A stretch of DNA of 37,571 nt, taken from NCBI GenBank assembly GCA_002898535.1, contig BEHN01000024.1, forward strand, positions 1 to 37,571, written 5' to 3'. The position numbers and the translations under genes are program-made. Shown here one piece after another: positions 8,623 through 17,681 of this stretch. The notes beneath the pieces were generated by a model. That model saw only the letters and a list, made by a program, of their open reading frames with translations, was not told the origin of the DNA and searched no databases. The number at the start of each line of letters is the position of its first letter. Position 1 is the first letter of the stretch. Source of the DNA: a bacterium HR11. GTDB lineage: Bacteria > Acidobacteriota > HRBIN11.

Positions 8623-9102
8623 TTAGCGTGCAGGCGGCCGATTCGATTCCGTCCCGCCGAGACGGCGGCCCAGCCAGTGGGTGACCCACGCGCCCAGGAG
8701 GAAGGCGATGCCCAGGGCCGTCAAGATGAAGCCGGGGATCATCAGGTCCGGCTCCTCGAGGGCCGGCCACCGTCCCAGGAAGACGAAGGCCAGTCCCAGA
8801 AAGGTCAGGATGAGGCCTGCCCGAATCCACCGCAGGACGGTCGCCGGTCGTTCGGCCGGCGGCATGGCGAGCCCCTGCAGAAAGGCTCGGCCCTCCTCGG
8901 TCTTGAGGAATTCGGTCAGCTCCTGGGCCGACCCGTACTTCTCGATGAGGCGGTTGTAAATCTGGGCCCGCATCTCCAGCTCGGCTTTCCGCTGACGGGT
9001 CCGTAGCCATACGATGAGGACGACCACCGCGAAAGAGCCCACGATCGCCACGATGGGGATGAGAATGCCCACGAGGGCTACGAGGGTCTCGCCGGACTCC
9101 AT
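8623..9102 (-). CDS. Small membrane protein of unknown function, sigma-factor operon
   Basis: Unrecognised 159-residue protein with three hydrophobic segments: residues 8-32, about 93-110 and 120-140. A charged cytosolic stretch after the first segment contains AELEMRAQIYNRLIEKYGS, like small proteins with a membrane anchor and helical hairpin. A near-perfect Shine-Dalgarno (AAAGGAGG) lies 5 bases before the ATG. It is first in a row with the ECF sigma factor 17 bases downstream, so it may belong to that envelope-response unit. This is inference from position only. Confidence 0.75.
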   Translation of the reverse strand: MESGETLVALVGILIPIVAIVGSFAVVVLIVWLRTRQRKAELEMRAQIYNRLIEKYGSAQELTEFLKTEEGRAFLQGLAMPPAERPATVLRWIRAGLILTFLGLAFVFLGRWPALEEPDLMIPGFILTALGIAFLLGAWVTHWLGRRLGGTESNRPPAR

Positions 9103-9919
9103 AGAAGCCTCCTTTGCTGTTCGGTAGGGACGTCGGCTCGGAACTCCATGCGCCGAGCCCTCCTCCCGCGTCCTTCATAGACGTTCGGGACCGGCGTCGG
9201 GTTAACAGCCCGGCCGGGCCCCCCGGAACTGCCCGACCGGGTTGGGCGTTGGAAATAAGGACGGGCGATTCGGGCGTTGGGCCGATGGGTCCTTTGCATC
9301 CATCCCCCGGGAAGCACGATGTTTCAAAGGGACGGAGTGACGAGCCAGGGTGATTTATGGTTCATAGCCGCTATTGGCTCATGGCTCATAGCTGATGGCT
9401 CATGGGACTATGAGCCATGAGCTATGAGCCCACATGAGCCATGAGCCCATGCGGCCATGCGCCTGCAAGACATGGTCTCCTCGATCAATGACGCCCTTCG
9501 GGCTCTGGACAGCCTCGAATAGCAGGCGAAGACCCTCCAGCAGAACGGCATGCCGACCCTCCTCAGGCCGCAGACTGCAGACGACAGACCACGGACCGTG
9601 GACCATGGACCATAGACCATGGACCTGCTCAGGTGAACTGGGTTTCCTCGTCTTGAGGCGTTTGGATAACACAGCCGTTCATGGCCTCTGTCCCAGCCCT
9701 GTTCGTTAGAACGGGGTTGGATGGGGATGGGGACCCCGCTCTGGCGAGCGGGGTTGGGATGAGGATGGCTGGATCCATGCGGGTTTTCACGAACTGAACG
9801 GCTCTGTTCGGGGCCCTAAGTCCATGGTCCATGGTCTATGGTCCGTGGCCCATAGTCCGCGGTCTGGCATCTTGCATTCCGCATCCCGCCTTTGTATCCT
9901 GGACTTCCGGAGGTCGGCC
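9103..9919. other. Repeat-only intergenic region upstream of hutU
   Basis: About 800 bases without a gene, built from repeats. 9299-9342: the shared block ending GAAGCACGATGTTTCAAAGG then GACGGAGTGAC. 9360-9450: GGCTCATGG/CCATGAGCC words forming an inverted repeat (family B). 9577-9625 and 9822-9862: GGACCATGG words in inverted orientation (family E). 9734-9753: the hairpin CCCCGCTCTGGCGAGCGGGG. 9770-9810: a GGGTTTTCACGAACTGAACGG block. Confidence 0.75.
9734..9753. repeat. CCCCGCTC hairpin element (one of eight)
   Basis: Perfect inverted repeat CCCCGCTCTGGCGAGCGGGG followed by TTGGGAT. Other copies in the window: 7926-7945, 20821-20840, 24515-24534, 24613-24632, 27875-27894, 29887-29906 and 37385-37406, in both orientations, all outside genes. 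The stem is conserved while the loop varies. There is no T-tract, so it is not a standard intrinsic terminator. Confidence 0.85.
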
Positions 9920-11605
9920 ATGGCCGTCTCGACATCCGTCATGGAAGCCCTGACCCGGAAGCCCATCCGGGCGCCCCGGGGCCCGACCCTTCACTGCAAG
10001 GGCTGGCACCAGGAGGCCGCCCTGCGGATGATGATGAACAACGTCGACCCCGACGTCGCCGAGAAGCCCGATGAACTCATCGTCTACGGCGGCACCGGCA
10101 AGGCGGCCCGCAATTGGGAATGCTTTTATAAAATCGTCGAATGCCTCCTCGAGCTCGAAAACGACGAGACGCTCCTCGTCCAATCCGGCAAGCCCGTCGG
10201 CGTCTTCCGGACCCACGAGATGGCGCCTCGGGTCCTCATCGCGAACTCGCTTCTCGTCCCGGCCTGGGCGACCTGGGAGCACTTCTGGAAGCTCGAAGCG
10301 ATGGGCCTCATCATGTTCGGCCAGATGACGGCCGGGAGCTGGATCTACATCGGCACGCAGGGCATCCTGCAGGGGACCTTCGAGACGCTGGCGGCCGTCG
10401 CCCGGACGCACTTCGACGGGACGCTGGCCGGTCGGCTCGTCCTGACGGCCGGCCTCGGCGGGATGGGCGGCGCCCAGCCTTTGGCCTGCACGATGAACGG
10501 CGGCGTCATGATCGCCGTCGAGGTCGACCCCCAGCGCATCCAGCGGCGCATCGCGACGGGGTACCTCGACCGCTGGACGGCCGACCTCGACGAGGCCCTC
10601 CGATGGGCCGACGAGGCGCGCCGGAAGCGGGAACCCCTCTCCATCGGCCTGCTCGGCAATGCGGCGACCGTCTATCCCGAATTCGTCCGCCGGGGCATCG
10701 TCCCCGACGTCGTCACCGACCAGACGTCGGCCCACGACCCCTTAAACGGCTATGTCCCCGACCAGGTCCCCTACGAAGAGGCTCTTCGCCTCCGGCAGAC
10801 GGACCCCCAACGATACGTCCAGATGGCCTACGATGCGATGGCCCGCCACTGCGCGGCGATGGTCGAGATGTACCGTCAAGGCGCCGTCGTCTTCGACTAC
10901 GGGAACAACCTGCGGGCCCAGGCGCAAAAGGCCGGATTTGCCGACGCCTTCGCCTACCCGGGGTTCGTCCAGGCCTACATCCGTCCGATGTTCTGCGAGG
11001 GCCGGGGACCCTTCCGGTGGGTCGCCCTGTCCGGCGACCCGGCCGACATCTACCGGACGGACCAAGCCGTCCTGGAACTGTTTCCCCACGACGAGACGCT
11101 TCGTCGGTGGATCCCGATGGCCCAGCAGAAGGTCCGCTTCCAGGGCCTGCCGGCCCGCATCTGCTGGCTCGGCTACGGGGAGCGGGCCGAGTTCGGCCTC
11201 CGCATCAACGAGATGGTCGCCCGCGGTGAGCTGAAGGCGCCCATCGTCATCGGGCGGGACCACCTGGACGGGGGCTCGGTCGCCTCGCCGAACCGGGAGA
11301 CGGAAGGCATGCGGGACGGTTCGGACGCCATCGCCGACTGGCCGATTCTCAACGCCTTGCTGAACGCCGTAGCGGGTGCCTCGTGGGTCGCCGTCCATCA
11401 CGGGGGCGGCGTCGGCATCGGGTACTCGATCCACGCCGGGATGGTCATCGTCGCCGACGGGACGACCGACGGGGCCCGACGGCTCGAGCGGGTCCTGACG
11501 ACGGACCCCGGGACGGCCATCATGCGGCACGCCGACGCTGGTTACGAACGGGCCATCGCCGTCGCCCGGGCCAAGGGCGTGAAGGTCCCGATGATTCATT
11601 CGTAG
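9920..11605 (+). CDS. hutU: Urocanate hydratase (urocanase)
   Basis: Second step of histidine degradation: adds water to urocanate to give imidazolonepropionate, with tightly bound NAD+, in the cytosol. The product is 561 residues, the normal family size. The NAD-binding loop [10 protein letters not shown], the early [11 protein letters not shown] motif, [26 protein letters not shown] (holding the conserved active-site Cys region) and [11 protein letters not shown] are all present. I start at 9920 because GGAGGT lies 5 bases upstream; the frame is open to 9824 but that part is repeat sequence. No hutH, hutI or hutG is in the window, so the pathway genes must lie elsewhere. It is flanked on both sides by repeats in inverted orientation. 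Confidence 0.95.
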   Translation: MAVSTSVMEALTRKPIRAPRGPTLHCKGWHQEAALRMMMNNVDPDVAEKPDELIVYGGTGKAARNWECFYKIVECLLELENDETLLVQSGKPVGVFRTHEMAPRVLIANSLLVPAWATWEHFWKLEAMGLIMFGQMTAGSWIYIGTQGILQGTFETLAAVARTHFDGTLAGRLVLTAGLGGMGGAQPLACTMNGGVMIAVEVDPQRIQRRIATGYLDRWTADLDEALRWADEARRKREPLSIGLLGNAATVYPEFVRRGIVPDVVTDQTSAHDPLNGYVPDQVPYEEALRLRQTDPQRYVQMAYDAMARHCAAMVEMYRQGAVVFDYGNNLRAQAQKAGFADAFAYPGFVQAYIRPMFCEGRGPFRWVALSGDPADIYRTDQAVLELFPHDETLRRWIPMAQQKVRFQGLPARICWLGYGERAEFGLRINEMVARGELKAPIVIGRDHLDGGSVASPNRETEGMRDGSDAIADWPILNALLNAVAGASWVAVHHGGGVGIGYSIHAGMVIVADGTTDGARRLERVLTTDPGTAIMRHADAGYERAIAVARAKGVKVPMIHS

Positions 11606-11900
11606 AGCCCTTCGGTTCGTGAGAATAGCGCTGGAACAACCTTTAGACGCACTTGAGTTGACAAAGCCGTTCGGTTCGTGAAAACCCGCATGGATTCGGC
11701 CTTATTGGCTCATGGCTCATATTAGCTCATGGGTCATAGCTGATGGCTCATAGTCCCATGAGCTATCAGCCATGAGCCATGAGCCAACATGAGGCAATAC
11801 GGCTATGAGCCATCCATCACTCTGGCTCATCACTCGTCACTCCGTCCCTTTGAAACATCGTACTTTCCAGGGGATGGGCAAGGTTGTTTTGACGCCATTC
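11606..11900. repeat. Repeat block downstream of hutU (family B and shared blocks)
   Basis: It contains two CCGTTCGGTTCGTGA blocks (about 11614 and 11669), an inverted GGCTCATGG/CCATGAGCC array (11707-11800), and an opposite-oriented copy of the block CTCCGTCCCTTTGAAACATC (about 11839). These are the same modules as upstream of hutU, in reverse order and orientation. Confidence 0.75.
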
Positions 11901-12776
11901 TCACGCACCGAACGGCTCTGGGGACCTTTCGACAAGATAATTTGTGATAACAAGTTCTGTGATCTTACCCCGTTTCGTACCCTTGCAATTGATAGCGCGA
12001 TGGGCCGATACTTCATCTATAATGAAGTAAGGCAAACTATAAAGAGACCGGATAATTTCAGTATCGGAATTGGAGAGCATAACATACACTTTGCGTCGGC
12101 TCAGCTCGACGCAAATATCCCGTAAGCGCTCTTGGTCAGACGGCCCAAAGCCATCCGCGTGATACGCCGTGAAATGGGCCGTCGGCGACAAGGGCGCATA
12201 GGGCGGATCGAAATACACCCAATCGCCGGGGCTTGCCCTTTCTAACACCGTTTCGAAGGGCGCGCACAGAATGTCCACATCTTGCAGGGCTCGAGAAACT
12301 GCCAGCAGGTTTTCTCGGTCTAAATACTGGGGAGCCTTGTATCGTCCAAATGGAACGTTGAATTTTCCTTGGCGATTCACGCGATACAAGCCGTTATATC
12401 CTGTCTTATTCAGATAGATCATACGAGCGGCTCGTTCCGGGAGGCTCAACTGCCAGGGGTCTTTTTCACGAATGGCATAATAAAACTCTTTGCTATATGG
12501 GAATTCAGAAAGGAGTCGGATGACTTCTGAGACACGGTCCCGAATAGCCAGATATGTATCGATAAGTTCGGCATTAATATCGGATAGAACTGCACGCCGG
12601 ATTCTGTGCTCACGGTATAAGCGAAAGAAAAGAGCGCCACTGCCTACAAATGGCTCGTGGTAGACGTGAAACACGGGGGGCATGCGTTCCAGTAGCGTAG
12701 CTGTTAGCTGTGTCTTACCACCAGCCCATTTTAAAAACGGTCGCGGAACAGGCAGATTACTCATGCCACGACCCAT
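11901..12776 (-). CDS. Dam-type DNA adenine N6-methyltransferase (MT-D12)
   Basis: Transfers a methyl group from SAM to the N6 of adenine in a short DNA site. The order is that of the D12/alpha class: [11 protein letters not shown] first, SAM motif [11 protein letters not shown] at about 41-51, [10 protein letters not shown], then the catalytic DPPY at about 190-193, and the [12 protein letters not shown] motif between. The size of about 291 residues is typical. I start at the ATG at 12776; a second ATG at 12764 is equally possible and neither has a clear ribosome site. The gene is visibly richer in A+T than its neighbours and no restriction enzyme gene is adjacent. It may be an orphan methylase or the remnant of a transferred restriction-modification unit. 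Confidence 0.9.
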   Translation of the reverse strand: MGRGMSNLPVPRPFLKWAGGKTQLTATLLERMPPVFHVYHEPFVGSGALFFRLYREHRIRRAVLSDINAELIDTYLAIRDRVSEVIRLLSEFPYSKEFYYAIREKDPWQLSLPERAARMIYLNKTGYNGLYRVNRQGKFNVPFGRYKAPQYLDRENLLAVSRALQDVDILCAPFETVLERASPGDWVYFDPPYAPLSPTAHFTAYHADGFGPSDQERLRDICVELSRRKVYVMLSNSDTEIIRSLYSLPYFIIDEVSAHRAINCKGTKRGKITELVITNYLVERSPEPFGA

Positions 12777-12897
12777 GGTATAAACGTAACCGCTCCTCAA
12801 GTACCTCGCCAAACCACTTGGCCAGTGGACATCAGGGAGCTCCGCATGTTGGAAGAAAGGGCCTTCCCATCTGGCTTTTCACGGGCCGGACGGCTAT

Positions 12898-13263
12898 GAT
12901 AACAAAGCCGTTCGGTTGGGAGAAATGCGGTTCCCATCCGGGAAAACGGTGGCCCAGCCATCTCGATGTTTCAAGCTTCCTCTGGATGACCCGGCCAGGA
13001 CGGGCGGTGCATGAAGATGACGTCCGCAGGACGGCGGGCTCTCTCCGGAAGCCACCGGCATGACGGCCGGTGGGCCGGGGATCGACGCCCGTCTCTCGAC
13101 CTGCCCATCTGCCCACCTGCCAAATGCCCATTGCCCGACCTGCCGACTGCCCATCTGCCGACCTGCCCATCTGCCCATCTGCCCACCTGCCCATCTGCCG
13201 AATACTTGAAACATCGTGCTTCCGTGGAGGTACCCTTTCCGCTCTCCATCTCACTTCTCACCT
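12898..13263 (-). repeat. Multi-hairpin cassette, copy A (reverse orientation)
   Basis: Roughly 365-bp non-coding module. Reading on the minus strand it begins with AGGTGAGAAGTGAGATGGAG and passes GAAGCACGATGTTTCAAG. It then has a run of GATGGGCAG/GTGGGCAG units, hairpins with CGTCAT or CGTCCT loops, and an end at CAACCGAACGGCTTTG. Close copies are at 26779-27097 and 28193-28543. No protein is encoded. Confidence 0.8.
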
Positions 13264-13288
13264 CCCGAAGGGCTCTGATAAGTAAACC

Positions 13289-14974
13289 ATGGTGTGGGAA
13301 CTTGGGGCGTTGGGGACGTTGTATGCCCGGCAAGCGTATCACCGGTGGCGGACCTGGCCCCATCGGTGGCTGTGGACGCTCTTCGGGATGGCCGTCGCCT
13401 TGGCCTTCGGCGTCCTGTTGTTCGCCTTTTTCGCACGGGTTTTCCATTACCTGAATCAGCTCCCGGAATTTACCCGCCCCTTCGTGATGGGCTTCCTCCA
13501 ACGCCTGATGGCGGCCCTCCTGCTGGCTCTGACGACGATGGTCTTCCTGAGTAGCGTCCTCAACGCCCTCAGCCTGCTGTACTTGAGCGACGACCTCGAT
13601 TTCCTGCTGGCCCTGCCGGTCCGGCGTTCCGCCGTGCTGGGATTTCGGAGCCTGGGCGTCGTCTTCCAGAGTAGCTACATGGTCTACCTCGTACTCCTGC
13701 CCGTTTGGCTGGCGATGGTCTGGAAGCTGGACCTCCCGGTCGGCTTCGTGGGGTGGGCCTTTCTGACGATGAGCCTGTACATCGGGCCCGTGGCCTTGCT
13801 CGGCATAGCGGTGACGACCGTCCTGGTTCAGGTCTTTCCGGTCCGGCGGCTCCATCAATTCGTGACGGTCCTCCTGGGGGTGGCCGTGGCGGGCCTGCTG
13901 TTTTACGTGCGGATGATGCGGCCGGAGCAGTGGATCCGCCCCCTGGAGCCTGCCGAGCTGTGGGGTCTGCTCCGCCAGTTGGAGACGCCGGGAGCGGCCT
14001 GGCTTCCCTACGGATGGGCCTCGGTCGCCATGCTGGCGCCCTTCGTTCAGCCGGCCTGGATAACGCAGGTCCCTCATGCGGGACCGGCCCTGGCGGCGTG
14101 GGGCGTGGTCGTCCCGGTCTTGGCGTGGATAGCGGCCCACCGGTTCTTTTACGGGAGCTGGCTGAAGGCCCGGGAGGCCCTCAGCCGGATTGGGGGACGG
14201 ACCCGGCGGGCTCGTCGGGACCTCCGGTGGTCGAGCGTGGACCGGTGGCTTCTGGCCAAGGAGTGGTGGTTCTTTTCACGGGACCCGGCCCAGTGGGGCC
14301 ATCTGCTTCTGGTCGGAGCCGTCCTGGCCGTATACTTCTTCAACGTCCGGCTGATTCCGGTGCCCCATCCGGCGATGGCATATTTCGTGTGGGCCCTGAA
14401 CGTGGCGATGACGGGCTTTATCCTGAGCGCCCTGGCGGCCCGATTCGTCCTGCCGGCCTTCAGTAGCGATGGGCCGGCCTACTGGTTGCTGTACGTGCTT
14501 CCCCTCGACCCGGGACGCGTCTATTGGGTCCGGTGGGGCTTCTACACGGTCAGCCTGACGGTCCTGAGCGAGGTCCTCTTGCTTGGGAGTCTGCGACTTC
14601 AGCGGTTGTCCCATCCGGCCTTTATCGCCCTCAATGCTTACATGGCCCTGGCCCTGGCCGTCGTCTTGGGAACGACGGCCCTGACGGCGGGCGTCCGATT
14701 CCGGCGCCATGAGGAAGCCCACGCCTCGGTCCGACTGGCCGTCGGAGCCGGGGGCCTGCTGTATATGCTGGTCGGCTTCCTGTGGGTCGTCTGGACGCTG
14801 GCGGCGGCCCTGCCCTGGGTGTGGTTCCACGTCCGGGCCGAATGGTGGGGCGGTCGAGTGCCTTCGTGGGCCTATGGCCTATTGGGACTGCACGCCCTGA
14901 GCGCTATCATGAGTACGGTCGGCCTGACCCGCCGGGGTCTGGCCGGGAGCCGGACCCCGCCGATGGCTGTGTGA
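13289..14974 (+). CDS. Polytopic membrane protein, ABC-2/exporter-permease-like
   Basis: 561-residue integral membrane protein with about 12 hydrophobic segments. The stretch YLSDDLDFLLALPVRRSAVLG after the second or third helix resembles the cytosolic loop of bacterial ABC exporter permeases, which read like SSDLxxLLxxPVxR. A second charged loop (GRTRRARRDLRW, then KEWWFFSRDP) in the middle matches the loop that splits these proteins into halves. No ATP-binding subunit lies in the window, so function is inferred from this resemblance only. The ATG at 13289 follows a repeat cassette with no strong ribosome site. Confidence 0.65.
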   Translation: MVWELGALGTLYARQAYHRWRTWPHRWLWTLFGMAVALAFGVLLFAFFARVFHYLNQLPEFTRPFVMGFLQRLMAALLLALTTMVFLSSVLNALSLLYLSDDLDFLLALPVRRSAVLGFRSLGVVFQSSYMVYLVLLPVWLAMVWKLDLPVGFVGWAFLTMSLYIGPVALLGIAVTTVLVQVFPVRRLHQFVTVLLGVAVAGLLFYVRMMRPEQWIRPLEPAELWGLLRQLETPGAAWLPYGWASVAMLAPFVQPAWITQVPHAGPALAAWGVVVPVLAWIAAHRFFYGSWLKAREALSRIGGRTRRARRDLRWSSVDRWLLAKEWWFFSRDPAQWGHLLLVGAVLAVYFFNVRLIPVPHPAMAYFVWALNVAMTGFILSALAARFVLPAFSSDGPAYWLLYVLPLDPGRVYWVRWGFYTVSLTVLSEVLLLGSLRLQRLSHPAFIALNAYMALALAVVLGTTALTAGVRFRRHEEAHASVRLAVGAGGLLYMLVGFLWVVWTLAAALPWVWFHVRAEWWGGRVPSWAYGLLGLHALSAIMSTVGLTRRGLAGSRTPPMAV

Positions 14975-14979
14975 CGGGC

Positions 14980-15146
14980 AATCCGGCAATTCGGGAGTCC
15001 GGGAGTTCGGGAACTCGGGAGCCAAGCAATCGGACAGATAGGGAAGTAGAAAAAAGGAAATGGGTCATCCCAACGGATAGCCCCCTTTCCCTATTTTATT
15101 TGCCGAACTGCCGGATTCCCGGACTCCCGAATTCCCGAATGGCCGA
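14980..15146. repeat. TTCGGGAGT word inverted repeat (family C)
   Basis: Left arm 14986-15025 (ATTCGGGAGTCCGGGAGTTC and similar) and right arm 15105-15146 (CCGGATTCCCGGACTCCCG and similar) can pair around an AT-rich centre. The same words occur at 7248-7270, 20636-20700, 20785-20890, 22755-22780, 24545-24590 and 25038-25065. Confidence 0.75.
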
Positions 15147-15169
15147 ATTATCCGTTCGAGGTCGCTCCG

Positions 15170-17602
15170 ATGGACTTCACGCCGTGGCGGGTTCCGCCCT
15201 CCGAACTACGGGTCCAGGTCTCTTTAGACGAGTATGGGGCCCTGGAGACGACGGCCTCGATCCGGGCCCCCGTGTACGTCATTCAGCAGAGCCGGGCCTT
15301 CGAGGCCCTGCAGATGGGCCTCGAGCAGACGAGTCCCGGTTTCCACGTCTTCGTCGTCGGTCCGGCCGGGACGGGCCGCCGGACGCTGACCCGTCAGTAT
15401 GTCGAGCAGTTTGCCCGCACGCGGCCGACGCCGCCAGATCTGTGCTACGTCTACAACTTTGAGGACCCGGACGCCCCGATGGCCCTGGTCCTGCCGACGG
15501 GCCGGGCCGCCCACCTGCGGGATGAAATCCGCCAGTTCCGCCGGGCCGTCCAGGAGCAACTCCCCAAGATTTTCGAGAGTCCGGATTACGAGGAGTTCCG
15601 TCAGCAGGTCCAGCAGGAGTTGAATCAGAAACAGCAGGAGGCCCTGGAGCGGCTTCAGGCGAGGGCCCGGGCGCTGGGGTTTCTCATCGTCCCGACGGAT
15701 GCAGGTATCCGGCCGGTCCCCCTCTGGCAGGGCAAGCCCATGACGCAGGAAGTCTTGTTATCCCTCCCCGAGCAGGTCCGCCAGGAGCTGGCCAAACAGG
15801 AGGCCCTGGTCCTTCAGATGATCCAGGAGTTCTTGAAGGAACAGCGGCGACTCCAGCGGGAGGCCGTCGAACGGGTCCGGAATCGGGAACGGGAGATGGT
15901 CCAGCAGTTCCTCCAGCCCTATTTTGTCGACCTGGTGGAGGAGTATCGGGACCAGCCGAAGGTCGTCGCCTGGCTCGAGATGATCCAGAAAGACTTCATG
16001 GGCAACCTCATGGAGGTCGTCCAGGCCATCCAGGCCGTCCAGCAGGGGACCAAGACGGGGACGTATCTGGACCGATACGACGTCAACATCCTGGTGTCCC
16101 ACGCGAATCGGCCGGGGGCCCCCGTCGTGTACGAGACGAATCCTACGTTCTACAACCTGTTCGGCCGCATCGAGCGGCGGGCCGTCGAGGGCTTCTACGT
16201 GACGGACTTCACGCTGATCAAGCCCGGGAGTCTCCACCGGGCCAATGGGGGGTTCCTCATCGTGGAGGCCCTCGAGATGTTCAAGTACCCTCTCGTGTGG
16301 GACACCCTCAAGCGGGTCCTCCAGCGCGGGGAGCTAAGCATCGAGGACTACGGTCAGCAGTTCAGCCCCATCCCCCTGGCGACCCTCCGCCCCGAGCCCA
16401 TTCCGATTCAGGTCAAGGTCATCCTCATCGGCCCGGCCTGGCTGTACCAACTGCTGTACCTTTTAGATGAAGACTTCGGCAAGCTGTTTAAGGTCAAGGC
16501 CGAGTTCCAGCCGACCTTCGAGGCCCGGGAGGGCGGCGTCGAAGACACGATCCGCTTCATCGGCCGGGTCTGCCACGAGGAGGGCCTCCTGCCCCTGAAT
16601 CGGGAAGCCCTCCAGGAGGTCCTGACCTACAGCAGTCGCCTGGCCGGGGACCGGGAGGAGCTGTCGGCCCGCTTTGGCGAGATCGCCGACCTCGTCCGGG
16701 AGGCTTCCTACTGGGCCCAAAAGGAGGGTCAGTCCGTCGTCGACGGGGCGATCATTCGGAAGACCCTCGAACAGCGGCGGTACCGGAACAACCTCCTCGA
16801 GGAGCGCATCCAGAAGCTCATCGACCGGGACGTCCTCTTCGTCGACACCCAGGGGGGCCGCGTCGGTCAGGTCAACGGCCTGGCCGTGTACACCATCGGC
16901 GGGTACGAGTTCGGCAAGCCGAGCCGTATCACGGCCTCCGTCGGCGTCGGCCGGGAGGGCATCATCAACATTGAGCGGCAGGTCCGCCTGAGCGGGCCGA
17001 TCCACGACAAGGGCGTCCTGATCCTGTCGGGCTACTTGAAGAACGTCTTTGCCCGGAATAAACCCCTGAGCCTGACGGCCAGCATCTGCTTCGAGCAGTC
17101 CTACGAGGGCGTCGAAGGCGACAGCGCCTCCCTGGCGGAACTCCTGGTCCTGCTGTCGGCCATCGGGCAGGTCCCCCTCGACCAGGGGATCGCCGTGACG
17201 GGCTCCGTCGACCAGCAGGGCCGGGTCCAGCCCGTCGGGGGGATCAACGAGAAGATCGAGGGCTTCTTCGACGTGTGCGTCCGTCGGGGCCTGACGGGCC
17301 GGCAGGGCGTGATCATCCCGGCGGCCAACAAGCGGCACCTCTGCCTGCACCCCCGGGTCGTCCGGGCCGTCGAGGCGGGTCAATTTCACATCTACGCCGT
17401 CCAGCGGGTCGAGGAGGCCATCGCCATCCTGACGGGCCGCCCGGCCGGCGAGTGGAACCCCGAGACGGGTCAGTGGGAGCCCCCCGATTCGGTATTTGCC
17501 CAGGTCGACCGACGTCTGATAGAATTAGCCCGATACGAAAGAGATTTTGCCAAGGAGCCCTCCAAGACCGAGCCCCCCGGCAATCGAGAGGAGGGCCATT
17601 GA
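15170..17602 (+). CDS. Lon-like ATP-dependent protease (AAA_32 / S16 family)
   Basis: Cytosolic ATP-driven protease of 810 residues. The N-terminal AAA_32 domain contains the nucleotide loop VVGPAGTGRRTL (about 62-72), where Arg stands in place of the usual Lys. A long helical insertion rich in Gln and Glu (about 130-290) follows. The second half of the ATPase has GSLHRANGGFLIVEA and the Lon protease domain begins after residue 560. The catalytic dyad is Ser652 (GDSASLAEL) and Lys695 (GGINEKIEG); the 43-residue spacing equals that in E. coli Lon. The sequence suits the LonB/YcbZ-like branch of bacteria rather than classic LonA. The ATG at 15170 starts the recognisable family sequence. Confidence 0.9.
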   Translation: MDFTPWRVPPSELRVQVSLDEYGALETTASIRAPVYVIQQSRAFEALQMGLEQTSPGFHVFVVGPAGTGRRTLTRQYVEQFARTRPTPPDLCYVYNFEDPDAPMALVLPTGRAAHLRDEIRQFRRAVQEQLPKIFESPDYEEFRQQVQQELNQKQQEALERLQARARALGFLIVPTDAGIRPVPLWQGKPMTQEVLLSLPEQVRQELAKQEALVLQMIQEFLKEQRRLQREAVERVRNREREMVQQFLQPYFVDLVEEYRDQPKVVAWLEMIQKDFMGNLMEVVQAIQAVQQGTKTGTYLDRYDVNILVSHANRPGAPVVYETNPTFYNLFGRIERRAVEGFYVTDFTLIKPGSLHRANGGFLIVEALEMFKYPLVWDTLKRVLQRGELSIEDYGQQFSPIPLATLRPEPIPIQVKVILIGPAWLYQLLYLLDEDFGKLFKVKAEFQPTFEAREGGVEDTIRFIGRVCHEEGLLPLNREALQEVLTYSSRLAGDREELSARFGEIADLVREASYWAQKEGQSVVDGAIIRKTLEQRRYRNNLLEERIQKLIDRDVLFVDTQGGRVGQVNGLAVYTIGGYEFGKPSRITASVGVGREGIINIERQVRLSGPIHDKGVLILSGYLKNVFARNKPLSLTASICFEQSYEGVEGDSASLAELLVLLSAIGQVPLDQGIAVTGSVDQQGRVQPVGGINEKIEGFFDVCVRRGLTGRQGVIIPAANKRHLCLHPRVVRAVEAGQFHIYAVQRVEEAIAILTGRPAGEWNPETGQWEPPDSVFAQVDRRLIELARYERDFAKEPSKTEPPGNREEGH

Positions 17603-17608
17603 TTCGGC

Positions 17609-17671
17609 ACTGGGTGTTGGGTGCTGGGTTTCTTGAAAAGGCCCAACACCGAACACCCAACACCCAAGACC
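17609..17671. repeat. TTGGGTG word inverted repeat (family F)
   Basis: CACTGGGTGTTGGGTGCTGG on the left pairs with CCAACACCGAACACCCAAC on the right around TTTCTTGAAAAGG. It is long enough to form a stable hairpin right after the protease gene. It could act as a terminator but has no T-run. Confidence 0.7.
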
Positions 17672-17681
17672 GAATAGAGGC

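Noticed and set aside
12971-14140. Minus-strand open frame of 389 codons overlapping the membrane protein gene
   Set aside because: It is hydrophilic and repetitive and includes cassette sequence, while the plus strand gives a coherent multi-helix membrane protein.
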